This document shows positions 22,501 to 40,800 of a stretch of DNA of 64,000 bases, piece after piece. The DNA is from Microglena sp. YARC (taxonomy: Eukaryota; Chlorophyta; Chlorophyceae; Chlamydomonadales; Chlamydomonadaceae): contig CM039466.1 of the NCBI GenBank assembly GCA_022414725.1, forward strand, positions 17,880,817 through 17,944,816. Direction: 5' to 3'. Position numbers and translations under genes: made by a program. The first letter of the stretch is position 1; each line of letters starts with the position of its first letter. The notes under the pieces were generated by a model. That model saw only the letters and a list, made by a program, of their open reading frames with translations, was not told the origin of the DNA and made no database searches.

Positions 22501-25500
22501 TACGCACCATTACCACAATATCGAACACAACCCACACCTAGCACACACCAATTGGCGCTACACACATACACCCCATAACACATCGGACACACATCACATA
22601 CCCACCCCAACCCCCACCCTACCTCCTATACATGACAACAGTCAAGAAATCACTAATTTCAGTACCAACATCATTATCATCATCCCATCCACTCAGACGC
22701 TCCCACTGACTCTCTCCCGCCAAACACACCACAAAAAACATAACCCCACCACACAATTGACGCATAAGCACCAGCCATACCCCCACCCACCCTACCCCAA
22801 CACACACCACCTCTTTACTCTCGCCTGAAACCATATTATCTTCCTGTACTTCAGAGTCGATGGACCTCCCCCCATTGTCCATTCACTCACCATACACATC
22901 ACCTCCTCCCAGTCACTAACCACCCCTACAACACCCACTACACCCATATCGATAGACCACACTCTATACGGCACCCATACAAACCACCACTCCACCAATC
23001 TGACCCCCAGCAATACCACATCCATACACGCACATCTCTCTCCTATTCTTCTCACTCACACTTAACCTCCAACCACTCTCCCGTATCCCCAACCACCAAA
23101 ACACGCACCACAATCATTCTTTCCCTACTCTAACTCTTCACTACTCCACCTGGGACTTCAATCGATGTCCACGAAAAGAAGGCAACACACGCTGTGCGGT
23201 TTGCGAAAGCCCTACCAACCATATATGACCGAAACAAACAGTACTCCAGACTTCCCGATCGCCCTCGACAAGACTAACATCCGGATGAAGCCCAGGCTGC
23301 AAATTTGCAACAATTGACAGCCACAACCTGCCAGCTATCGTGACTTATCGTTCCGTACTATGCCACAGTCGATACTCCAGGTCAACATCCAAGAACACAT
23401 CATCCTTAAGACCACAGTCACATGACATCACACGACACCACCATACACAACGACACACATACACGATCACCCAACACAGATGAGCAACACACAGATAGCC
23501 ACACCCAATAACGAGCAACAATCGAACGCACCATACACGATTTCACCAATATACTATACACACACATTGAGCTTACACCCGATTCCACACACCTCGATAA
23601 CACAATAACGGATCGAAAACGACCATTAAAACAAGAATCGACCTTCTCAAGCAACAGACAAATGGATTGTGAGCGTGCGACAAGCGGGGGCCAACGAAGA
23701 GTGCTCCCAAGCGATGGCGTCGGACACCCATAGTGTCATGGACCGACATACTGAACAAGATTTATCTATCTGCAACTAGCGACGCACATCGGCAAATCAG
23801 CTACCGTAACATGTTTATGCCCACAAGTACTGCCAGTGGCAAAATTTGCGCTGAGCAATTGCGTGAGTACACCATTAGGCAATGATAGGTCACAGCACAC
23901 CGCACTCGCAAGCGGCACGAAATCGATAAAAACAGACATCAACAATCTGACACTACACACAATTGAGCATACACCTACACGACCCATACACAATCGTCGA
24001 ACCACACATAACACATATACCACACAGACAAATATGAGCATACACACATACACCAACCCATACACAAGTCGAACACACATACACATTACAACACCAGATT
24101 TGAGCATACTAACACATACACGAGCCCCATTATCTACAAGATCGATCATCACATGCACATAGCACAACACATAAATTTGAGCCATACACACATACACCAC
24201 CCCCATACTATCGAATCGTAACACACGTACCAAATACACACTCAACAAATTGGAGCTACACCACAATACACACCCATACACAACTCTGAACACACACACC
24301 ACAGCACCACACACATTGAGCATTACACACCAACCACCCATGCACAAGTCCGCAACACACATACACAAGACAGCACACACAACTTGAGCATTACACACAT
24401 AACACCCATACACATCGAAACACACCAAAACATACACACACACGATTGAGCATACACACATACACAGCCCATCACAATCGAACACTACATACACATACAC
24501 ACACCACAATGGCATAACACACCATACACAACCCATACACAACGTCGAACACACATACACAGTTACACAACACACAATTAGACGCAATACACAGGACATA
24601 AACACACGATACTTGACAATTTAGCTCTTTTGAACACAACAACACATACACAGACCACCAGATTGACCAGTACACACATCACAGACCAGACCCATACACT
24701 CAGATCGAACACACATACAGCATACATCACACACCAATTGAGCATAACAACATGCGTGACACACCTTATACACAATTCGAAGCACACACACACACTCACA
24801 CCACACGCAACTTGAGCATACGACACGATCAGCCACCCGTTAAATACACAAGTCACGGAACACACACACACATACGACACAGCACAATCGCTTGCAGCAT
24901 ACTCACATACACCACCCGATACTACCAATCGAAACCCACAGCACACACATTATCACACACACAATGTAGTATACACCACACATACACCACCCCATCATGC
25001 ACAATCGACACACATCACACCTACTAGCACGACACACAACTTGGACATACACACATACACAACCGGGTAGCTCAGTTGATACACACTTGCGAACACATCC
25101 TTCACGCTGAACCAAGTATACACAGCACACATTGTTAGAGAGCCTACACACGACTACAGTGCAACCCGTCAATTAGCTCCACGCGCAGAATCGAACACAT
25201 CACACACATACTACGCGAGCATGCACCAGCTTGACGGCCATGCAGCCACTCAACCTCCGACTCCCCGCTAGCACTCGAGCCTATCATGAAACATCCCTGA
25301 TCTACACTCCATTCAGGCCTATGCGACAAAGCTCAGCGAGTTGAGCATACACAGCATACACACCCCATACACAATGTGCGAAGACACCGCATGACAGCTC
25401 AGTACGACCAACCCCATTGAGCATACACACATACACACCCATACCAAATCGAGACACAACATACACATACCACACACACAATTGAGCATACGCAACATAC

Positions 25501-28500
25501 ACACCCATACCACAATTCGGTCAACAGCGAACTTATACATCTATACAGCACACACAATTGATGATACACACATGATAGTTAGCCCGACTCGTTACCCAGC
25601 TCTCAACCTCGATATCGCCCCAACAATGCCAATTAATCGCTTACACATAAATCACCACTACCCACAGATAATTAGGAAGCAGCAATTTATGCACAACCTG
25701 TGAACACACCGATCACTACAATCCTTAGACATCCCGCCAAAATATCCCAACAAAAGCCCCATTCGACACACCATTAGGCAACACACACACACAAATGATT
25801 GAGTCATTACTACAGCAAGAGACGCACACCAAGGTTTACACAATTATCCTCGAGACAATACACATACATCATCAACACACACAAAATTGCAGTTCGCATT
25901 GCTAGCCTACCAAATTACAACACTCGTCAATTAGGACAGCAAATCGATGGGTACGACAGGGATTGAGCTACACACATCACCCACCCATAATTCATCAATC
26001 GAACACCACATACACATACCTAGTCTACCACCCACCAATTTTTGACAAACCACCTTATCTTACATACAACCCAACCAACGACACACAGTAGCACGAGTAC
26101 ACCACACTACACACAATTGAGCTCATACAACACACATAACCCAGACTCCATACACAAGTCGAAACACACGAAGCACGTATGTACTAGCACGACCGAGATT
26201 CAGCATTTTACAACCACAAGTACCAACCCGTACACATCCGAACACCAACATAACACGACACACCACCACGCGATTGCCAAATTAGAGCATACACCACATA
26301 ACGATACCACCCATAACGAAGATTCCTAACAACACACATACACACACACCACACCCAGCTTAGCATCACACACCCAATTACACACCACTATCGAGCACAC
26401 GACTACCCAACACAAACTTCGCTGCATCATACACATACACACCATTACACAATAGCGCACACCACACACACACATACACACACACAATTGAGCACTAACA
26501 TCAGCTACACACCTACGCACTAGACTCGAAGCACTAACACGCACAACCACGATACAAACCCACAATTAGAGCTATAGACCCCACAATCAGAACCCCATAC
26601 ACAATCTTGAACACACACTACACATTAACACACCATCCATGAGCAATACACACAGTACACACTCATACCACAATCGTCTACACCTACACAATTACACATA
26701 CACACACACCAATTGAAGCATACACACATAACACATCACATACACTAATATCCGAACACCTGGGTGGTAAGACTCACTGAACCCATTGAGCATACACACA
26801 TACCACACACATTACACAATCGAACCACACATACACATACACACACACATTAGCATTTGACACACATACACACCCATACACCAATCGAACACACACACAC
26901 ACATACACACACAATTGAGACATACACACATACACACCATACACAATCGAACACACAACACACACACACAATTGAGCATAACACACAACCACACCAGATG
27001 ACACAATCGAAAACACACACACTACATACACATACACACACAACAACCTTAGCATACACACAATACACACCCAACACAATGCAAACACAATACCACATAC
27101 ACACACACAATTGAGCATACACACATACACACCCCATACACAATCGAACACACATAACACATAACACACACAATTGAGTATACACACATACACACCCATA
27201 CACAATCGAACACACATACACACACACACACACACCAATTGAGCATACACACATACACACCCATACACCTCATCAATTCACCAGCACACACACATTCCAC
27301 ACACACATTCGAAGCATAACAACACATACACCATACACACACACATTGAACGCATACACACATACACACACACAAGTACATACACACTCACCCCATACAC
27401 ATCACACAACATACAACATACACACACGCAACACACAGACAACAACCCTGACACACGTCGCACACACAGTACACAACCCTACCCAATCAAATACAACAAC
27501 ACATTAGCCGATGAGCATCTACACATACACCACAAGTCAATACACACAACACACCGGCCATGAAACATCCAAACAACACAACCACACACACACAATTGAG
27601 ATGACACACATCTACACACCCAACACACTCGAACAACCACTACACACATCTTTTACAATGGTAGCATTACAACAAATACCACACCCAATACACAATCGAT
27701 AATCACACACACATTAACATCCCATGGAGCATGAGCAATTACACCACATACACATAACAACCCCAATTGAGGGCATACACAATCGAACACACACACCACA
27801 CATACGCATTCAAACACAATTGAACACACACTTACACATACAGCCAACCAATGCATACACACACTACCAGCACCATACACCATAACACAAATACACATAC
27901 ACACAGCATACACAATACACACCATACACAATTGGACGCAGTACACATACCACAAAATGGCCATCACCACACACCAGCATAACGAATCGACCACCACACA
28001 CACACACACACCACACACACACAATTGAGCATCACACAACATACCACACCATACACCAATCGAACACACATACCACATACACCAACACAACTGGCATACT
28101 CCGACATACACCACCCATACACCCAATCAGACACACACACTCACAACACACACCACCAACTGAGCTACATCACCATACAGCACCCATACACAATCGAACA
28201 CACATACACATACACACACACAATTGAGCACACACACTACACACCCATATGCACAACATACACACACAAAATTGAGCATTTACACACATACACACCATAC
28301 ACAATCCGAACACACCATACCACATACACACACACAATTGGCATACCACACATTACAGCACCCATACCACAATCGAACACACCATACACATACACAGCAC
28401 ACAATTGAGCATACACACATACACACCATAACAATCGACACACAATACAACAACACACACACAATTGAGCATACACACATACACCACCACTACACATCGA

Positions 28501-31000
28501 AACAGCGAGCCCAGGACAATACCCCACACACACACCCATCACACAATTGAGCATTACACACTTACACAATGCGATCTACACCATAACACAATCGAACACA
28601 CATACACACACAGCCCACCAACACAACGTTGCTTCACAACCAACAACATAACACGTAGCGGCGCATACCACCAATCGATACACACCCTACACACATACAC
28701 CCACCACAAGTACACAACACCACACAATTGAGGCCATTCACACACATACACAACCCCATTACACACAAACTCGAGAACACACACACAATACACACACACA
28801 ATTCAGCATACGACAGGCACACACACAATAACACACCCATACACAATCGAGGTACATACAACACATACCACATAACCACAACGCCATACACCAATGAGCA
28901 TACACACATACACACCCAACACACACAATACACAATCGAACAACGAACAAGCATACACACACACAAATTGAGCATACACACGAAACACCAATACACAATC
29001 AAACACACATTACACATACACACACACAATGAGCACACACACATACACACCCATACACAACTCGAACACAACATACACATACACACACACAATTGCATAC
29101 ACACATACACACCCTACACATTGAAACACACCCACACCACACACACACACACACACAATTGAGCATACACACATACCACCCATACCACAATTCGAACAAT
29201 CATACACACACCACACACACAAATTGAGGCATACACACATACACTACACATACACCAATCGAAACACTACACGATACACACACACAATTGAGCATAACAC
29301 ACCATACACACCCATATAGCGAGCAATCGAAACACACAGATCACATTTACACACCACATCACTTTTGAGCATACACCACATACACACCCATAACACAATC
29401 GAACACACAGCACAACAACATCACACACACACAAATTGCAGACGCCTAAGCCCACCACAGTACACACCATAGCACAATGTCGAACATACATCACAGTACA
29501 CAACCACAATTGAAGGGCAGTACTACAATTACTACAGAAACCCATACACAATCGAAACACATCACATACACATACACACACACAATTGAGGCATCATACA
29601 CAACATACACGACCCCATACACAAAATCGGACACGCAACATACACATTACACCCAAACACAATTGAGCATACCACATACAACCCATTACACAGCTCAGAA
29701 ACACACACACATACCAACACACAGCAATGACGCATACACACATTTACACACCCATACACCAAATCAACGACACATTACACATACACACACACAATTGAGC
29801 ATACCACACATACACAGCCCATCACAATTCGAACACACATACACATCACACACACAATTGAGCATACCACAGCATTACACACCATACACAATCGAACACA
29901 CATACACATTACACACAACCACAATTGAGCATACACAACAACCACATAATATACAACACATCCCTACACAATCCGAACACACATACACATTTTTTTTCAT
30001 ACATTTCTTTTTACACACAACAATTGAAGCATACCACATACACACATACACACCAACACAATCGAACACACACACACATCACCACACACACACAATTGAG
30101 CATACACACATACACCACACCCAATTACACAACATCGAACACACATTCATACACACTACACACACACAATTGAGCATACACACATACACACCCAGTACAC
30201 ACATCGAACACACATACACATACACACACCACACAATTGAGCATACACCACATTACACCCATACACAATCGAAACACACAAATACACATACCACACACAA
30301 TTGAAGCACTTGAGCACACATCGACACACCGCCCATACACAATCGAACACACATACACATACACACACACAATTTGAAGCATACACCCCACATACACACC
30401 CATACACAAGTCGAACACACATAGCACATACACACACACAATTGAGCAGGCTTACACACATACACACCCATACACAATCGAACACACATACACATACACA
30501 CACACAATGAGCATACACACATACACACCCATACACAATCCCGAACACACATACACATACACACACACAATTGAGCATACACACTCTATAACACCCATAC
30601 ACAAGTCGACACAACTAACCACACACCGAACACACTACACACACAATTGAGCATACACACACACAATTGACATTACACACATCCACACAACCCAGACACA
30701 TTGACACACTTTTACACAAATACACACAGCCATACATACACACATACCACACCTACACAACAACGACACACACACATACACACACCATCAATTGAGACAA
30801 CTACACTAACACCATACACAATCTCCAAACACACCCAAATTACAACACAATACACACAATACATTTACACACCATAATACAACCGAACAACACCATACAC
30901 ATACCACACACACAATTGAGCACTACACACCCCATTACCCCACAATCGGAACACACAACACACACACACACACAATTGAGCATACACACACATACACACA
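19531..31000. repeat. Degenerate 62-bp satellite with unique islands
   Basis: Recognisable anchors CAATTGAGCATAC and CAATCGAACACAC alternate, but spacing varies and most units carry several single-base insertions, deletions or changes. Non-repetitive islands interrupt it, for example about 19,990-20,335, 22,820-23,440, 23,580-23,935, 25,070-25,330 and 25,580-25,740. No coding region is recognised in the islands. Real decay and uncorrected long-read sequence next to the gap are both possible. Confidence 0.8.
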
Positions 31001-34000
31001 CCATGCATAATCGAACACAACATACACATACACAACACACAATTGAGTGCGTACACACATACACACCCCATTACACAATCGAACACACACACACATACAC
31101 ACACACAATTGAGCACACAAACACACCATACACACAACAACATACCACACACACACCAATTGAGCTACTGTTTACACTCTCATATACAATCGAACAACCA
31201 CACCACACAACACACACCACCACACACAATTGAGCATACCCACCATACACACCCATACACAAGTCGAACACACATTACACACATACACACACACAACACC
31301 ATTGAGCCATACACACACCTACAAAAGTTATGAGCCTACCCATACACAACTCGAACACCATCACACTACACACACACAATTGAGCATCCACACATACAGC
31401 AACCAATACCAACACACACTCGATCACACAATACACATACACACACACAATTGAGCATACACACATACACACCCACACGATCGGAACCACACAATTGAGC
31501 ATACACACATACACACCCATACACACGAACACACATACACATACACACACACAATTGAGCATACACACATCTCTTACACTCAACCATGAGCATACACCAC
31601 ACAACAATTGACACACACATACACACACACAATTGACATAGCATACACCGACGATCTCACACACATATGAGCGTACACATTGATACACATACACACACAC
31701 GAATGAGCATACACACACACAACATATACCCATGAAGACACACATACACACACACACGAGCACACACATACAACAATTTTGAGCATACACACATACACAC
31801 CCATACAGATTACACATATTGAGCATACAGCACACCCATTCGACCGATAACACACACACACACGAGCATACACACAACACATTGAACACACACACATACA
31901 CACGACACACACACACACATACACAATTCGAACACACACGCGTTACACACACACATTTGCATACAACATACACACCCATAGCACAATCAATACACAACAC
32001 ACACACAATTTCGAGCACACATACTACACAATCGAACACACACACATACACACACACAATTGAGCATACACACATACACCATTACACATCGAGAGCATAG
32101 CACACGCACATACACAATCGAACATACACACACACACACAATAGCACACACATACACACCCATGGACACAATCGAACAACACATACAATACACACACACC
32201 ATGATTGAGCATACACACATACACACCCATACACAAATACAACATCATACACATACATACGACACACCAATTGAAGCATACACACCATAACACATACACA
32301 TGGTGGTTAGCGAACATCACGCACATACACACACACAATTAAAGCATACACACATACACACAACACATTGAGCATACACACATACACACCCATACACAAA
32401 TCGAACACACACACACACATACACACACACAATGAGCATACACACATACACACCATACCACATACGAAACACACACACACACACACACACACAATTGAGC
32501 ATACACACATACACACCCATACACAACTCGAACACACATACACACACACACACACAATTGAGCATACACACATACACACCCATACACAACGTATCGAACA
32601 CAACACACATACACACACGAGCATACACACATACACACCCATACACATCGAACACACATACACATACACACACACAATTGAGCAATACACACATACACAC
32701 CCATACACATCGAACACACATACACACATACAACACACAATTGAGCATACACACATACACACCCATACACAATCGAACACACAATACACATACACACACA
32801 CAAATTGAGCATACACACATACACACCCATACAACAATCGAACACACACACACATACACACACACAATTGAGCATACACACATACACACCCATACACAAT
32901 CGAACACACACACACACCACACATACACACACACAATTGAGCATACACACATACACACCCCACACAATCGAACACACATACACATACACACACACAATTG
33001 AGCATACACACATACACACCCATACACAATCGAACACACACACACATACACACACACAATTGAGCATACACACATACACACCCATACACAATCGAACACA
33101 CATACACACACACACAGCACCACACACAATTGAGCATACACACATACACACCCATACACAATCGAACACACATACACATACACACACACAGAGCATACAC
33201 AGTTATGAGCATACACACATACACACCCATACACACATCGAACACACATACACATACACACACACAATTGAGGCATACACACATACACACCCACACAATC
33301 GACACACATACACACACACACACACACAGAAGCACATACACTACACACCAATTGACACACCACATACACAATCGAACACACATACACATACACACACACA
33401 ATTGAGCATACACACATACACACCCATACACAATCGAACACACATTACACATACCACACACACAGATTGAGCATACGCACATACACACATACACAATCGA
33501 CACATACACATACACACACACAATTGAGCATACACACATACACACCCCATACACAATCGAACACACATAACACACACACACAAATTAGCATACACACATA
33601 CACACCACAATACACAATCGAACACACATACCACATACACACAACACACAATTGAGCATACACACATACACACCCATACACAATCGAACACACATACACC
33701 ACACACACACATAGCACACACACACTCCACACACATACACACCGATGAACACACACACATACACACACACACCACATACACAATCGAACACACATACACA
33801 TTAAACACACACACACAAATTGAGCATACACACATACACACCCATACACAATCGAAACACACATACACAACACACGATACACACACACAATTGAGCATAC
33901 ACACATACACACACACACACCTACACACATCGAACACACATACACACCATACACACACACAATTGAGCATACACACATACACACCCATACACAATCGAAA

Positions 34001-37000
34001 CACACATACACATACACAACACACACAACAATGAGCATACACACATACACACCCATACACAATCGAACACACACACACACATACACACACACAATTGAGG
34101 CATACACACATCACACCCATACACAATCGAACACACATACACACACACACACACAATTGAGCATACACACATACACACCCATACACAAGAATCGAACACA
34201 CATACACATACACACACACACACAATTGAGCATACACACATACACACCCATACACAATCGAACACACACATACACATACACACACACAACAATTGAGCAT
34301 ACACACGATACACACATACACACACACAATTCGAGCACACACATTTTACACATACACAATACACACACACACATACACAGCCACACAATAGCATACACCA
34401 CATACACACCCATACACAATCGAACACACATACACATATAGACACACACACAATTGAGCATACACACATACACACCCATACACAATCGAACACAACATAC
34501 ACATACACACACACAATTGAGCATACACACATGCACAACCCATACACGACGACACAGCACATCGAACACACATAGCACATACACACACTCACACATGACA
34601 TACACACACATCACCCAATTACACAATACGAACACACACACACATACACACACACAATTGAGCATACACACATACACAATACACAAGTCGAAACACAATA
34701 CACATACACACACACACATGAGCATACCACACATACACACCCATACACGACATCCGAACACAAGTACACACACACACACACATTGAAGCATACACACATA
34801 CACACATACACATACAATCCGAACACACATACACATACACGGACACACAATTGAGCATACACACATACACACCCATACACAATCGAACACACACACACAT
34901 ACACACACCAATTGAGCATACACACAGCCCATACACAATCGAACAGACACACACATACACACACACAATGCCTAGCATACACACATACACACCCATACAC
35001 AATCGAACAAACACACACCACACACACAATTGAGCATACACACATACACACCCATACACAATTCGAAACACACATACACATACATCACACACCAATGAGC
35101 ATACACACATACACAAAACCCATACACAATCGAACAACACAACACATACACACACACAATTGAGCATACACACATATACACCACCATACAAACCAATCGA
35201 ACACACATACACATTACACCACACACAATTGAGCATACACATATACACACCCGATACACAATCGAACACACATATACACACACACAATTGAGCATACACA
35301 CATACACACCCACACACTCGAACACACATACACATACACACACACAATTGAGCATACACACATACACAGACACAATCGAACACACATACACAACACACAC
35401 ACATACCACACATACACACATTACACACCACAACACATACACAATCGAGCATACACACACAATACACACATACCACTACACCGAACACACATACACTACA
35501 CGACATACGCACATACACACCCATACACAATCGAACACACATACACATACACATACACACACAACAACACACACACATACACAACACACACACACAAATA
35601 ACACACCATACACAATTATCGAACACACCATACACACACACACACACACAATTTGAGCATACACACATACACACCTATACACAATCGAACACACATACAT
35701 CATACACACACACACCCAATTGAGCATACACAACATACACACACCATGATCACACATCGACACACCATACACATACACACACACACACACATTGAGCCAT
35801 ACACACATAATACACCACACACACGAAGCACACCATACACACCATACACACATCGACACACACAACACACACACACACACACACACACAACACACTTGAG
35901 CATACACACTCCATACACACCCATACACAATCGAACCACACATACACACATACACAACACACAATTGAGCATACACACATACACACCCATACACACATCA
36001 ACACACACACACACACACACACAAATACATAACACAATTACACACCACACAACCCACATTGGAGCATACACACATACACACCCATACACAATCGAAAACA
36101 CACCATAACACATACACGACACACAATTGAGCATTACACACATACACACCCCATACACAATTGAGCATACACACATACAACACACCCATACACAATCGAC
36201 ACACCACATACACACCATACACACACACACATATGAGGCATACACACATACACACCCATACACAATCGAACACACATTACACATACACACACCACACAAT
36301 TGAGCATACACACATACACACCCATACACAATCGAAACACATACACCTACATCACACACAATTGAGCATACACACATACACACACCACATACACAATCGA
36401 ACACACATACACACATACACAACACAATTGAGCATACACACATACACACCCATACACAATCGAACACACATACACATACACACACACAATTTGAGCATAC
36501 ACACATTACACACCCATACACAATCGAACACACATACACATACACACACACAATTGAGCATACACACATACACACCCATACACAATCGAACACACATACA
36601 CATACACACACACAATTGAGCATACACACATACACACCCATACACAATCGAACACACACACACATACACATACACACACACAATCGAGCACACATACACA
36701 CACCATAACACACACCACATACACACACACAATTGAGCATACACACATACACACCCATACACAATCGAACACACATACACATACACACACACAATTGAGG
36801 CATACACACATACACACCCATACACAATCGAACAACACACATACACACACACACACATTGAGCATACACACATACACACCCATACACAATCGAACACACA
36901 CACACATACACACACACAATTGAGCATACACACATACACACCCATACACAATCGAACACACATACACATACACACACACAATTGAGATACACACATACAC

Positions 37001-37851
37001 ACCCATACACAATCGAACACACACACACATACACAACACACAATTGAGCATACACACATACACACCCATCACAATCGAACACACATACACACACACACAC
37101 AATACACACACACACACAATTGAGCATACACACATACACACCGCACACATACACAACACAATCGAACACACATACACACACACACACACAACATTGAGCA
37201 TCAACATACACACCCATACACAATCGAACACACATACACATACACACACACACAATTTGAGCATACACACATACACACCCATACACAATCGAACACACAT
37301 ACACATACACACACACAATGAGCATACACACATACACACCCATACACAATCGAACACACACACACATACACACACACAATTGAGCATACACACATACACA
37401 CCCATAACACAATCGAACACACATACACATACACACACACAATTGAGCATACACACATACACACCCATACACAATCGAACACACATACACATACACACAC
37501 ACAATTGAGCATACACACATACACACCCATACACAATCGAACACACATACACATACACACACACACAATTGAGCATACACACATACACACCCATACACAA
37601 TCGAACACACAAACACACACACACACACACAATTGAGCATACACACATACACACCCATACACAATCGAACACACATACACATACACACACACAATTGAGC
37701 ATACACACATACACACCCATACACAATCGAAACACACACACACACACACCAACAATTGAGCATACACACATACACACCCATACACAATCGAACACACATA
37801 CACATACACACACACAATTGAGCAACACACATACACACCCATACACAATCG

Positions 37852-37883
<32 letters not shown>

Positions 37884-40800
37884 AAACACAATACACATAC
37901 TACACACACAATTGAGCAACCACATACACACATACACAATCAACACACATACACATACACACACACAATTGAGCATACACACATACACACCCAACACAAT
38001 CGAACACACATACACACTAACACACACACAATGAGCATACACACATACACAACACAATCGAACACCACACACACACACACACAATTGAGCATACACACAT
38101 ACACACCCATACACAATCGAATACACACATACACACACACACACAATTGAGCATACACACATACACACCCATACACAATCGAACACACATACACATACAC
38201 ACACACAATTGAGCATACACACATACACACCCATACACAATCGAACACACATACACACACATACACACACACCAATTGAGCATACACACATACACACCCA
38301 TACACAATCGAACACACATACACATACACACACACAATTGAGCATACACACATACACACCCATACACAATCGAACACACACACACATACACACACACAAT
38401 TGAGCATACACACATACACACCCATACACAATCGAAACACACATACACATTACACACACACAATTGAGCATACACACATACACACCCATACACAACGAAC
38501 ACACATACACATACACACACACAATTGAGCATACACACATACACACCCATACACAATCGAACACACATACACATACACACACACAATTGAGCATACACAT
38601 ACACACCCATTACACAACACACATCGAACACACATACACAATACCACACACAATGAGCATACACACATACACACCCATACACAATCGAACACACATACAC
38701 ATACACACACACAATTGAGCATACACACATACACACCCATACACAATCGAACACACACACACATACACACACAATACACAACACACATACACCAATGAAG
38801 CATACACACATACACACCCATACACAATCGAACACACATACACATACACACACACAAATTGAGCATACACACATACACACCCATACACAATCGAACACAC
38901 ATACACATACACACACACACAATTGAGCATACACACATACACACCCATACACAATCGAACACACATACACCATACACACACACAATGAGCATACACACAT
39001 ACACACCCATACACAATCGAACACACATACACATACACACACACAAATTGAGGCATACACACATACACACCCATACACAATCGAACACACATACACATAC
39101 ACACACACAATTGAGCATACACACATACACACCCATACACAATCGAACACACATACACACACATATTGAGCATACACACTACACACCCCATACACAATCG
39201 AACACACACACACACACACACAATACACATACACACACACAATTGAGCATACACACATACACACCATACACAATCGAACACACACACACATACACACACA
39301 CACAATTGAGCATACACACATACACACCCATACACAATCGAACACACACACACATACACACACACAATTGAGCATACACACATACACACCCATACACAAT
39401 CGAACACACATACACATACACACACACACACAATTGAGCATACACACATACACACCCATACACAATCGAACACACACACACACATACACACACACACATG
39501 AGCATACACACATACACACCCATACACAATTCAATCGAACACACACACAATTAGCATACACAACACACACAACACACACACAACAAATTGAGCATACACA
39601 CATACACACCCATACACAATCGAACACACACACACACACACACACACAATTGAGCATACACACATACACACCCATACACAATCGAACACACATACACATA
39701 CACACACACAATTGAGCATACACACATACACACCCATACACAATCGAACACACATACACATACACACACACAATTGAGCATACACACATACACACCCATT
39801 ACACACATCGAACACACATACACACACACACACACAATTGAGCATACACACATACACACCCATACACAATCGAACACACATACACATACACACACACAAT
39901 TGAGCATACACACATACACACCCATACACAATCGAACACACACACACACACACACACACAATTGAGCATACACACATACACACCCATACACAATCGAACA
40001 CACATACACACACACACACACACAATTGAGCATACACACATACACACACATACACAATCGAACACACATACACATACACACACACAATTGAGCATACACA
40101 CATACACACCCATACACAATCGAACACACATACACATACACACACACACACAATTGAGCATACACACATACACACCCATACACAATCGAAACACACATAC
40201 ACACCTACACACACACAATTGAGCATACACACATACACACCCATACACAATCGAACACACATACACATACACACACACAATTGAGCATACACACATACAC
40301 ACCCACAATACACAACACACACATACACACACACATTGACCATACACACATACACATACACACACACATACACACCCTGAACACACATACACAGCACAGA
40401 CAATACACACACATACACACCCATACACAATCGACACACACACATACACATACACACACACACACAATTACACAATCGAGCATACACACATACACACCCA
40501 TACACAATCGAACACACATACACATACACACACACAATTGAGCATACACACATACACACCCATACACAATCGAACACACATACACATACACACACACAAT
40601 TGAGCATACACACATACACACCCATACACAATCGAACACACATACACACACACACACACACAATTGAGCATACACACATACACACCCATACACAATCGAA
40701 CACACATACACATACACACACACAATTGAGCATACACACATACACACCCATACACAATCGAACACACACACATACACACACAATACACACACACAATTGA

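Noticed and set aside
26774..35674. Plus- and minus-strand frames of His/Thr or Cys/Val repeats in the left satellite
   Set aside because: Same composition effect; frames change with every indel and no domain is present.
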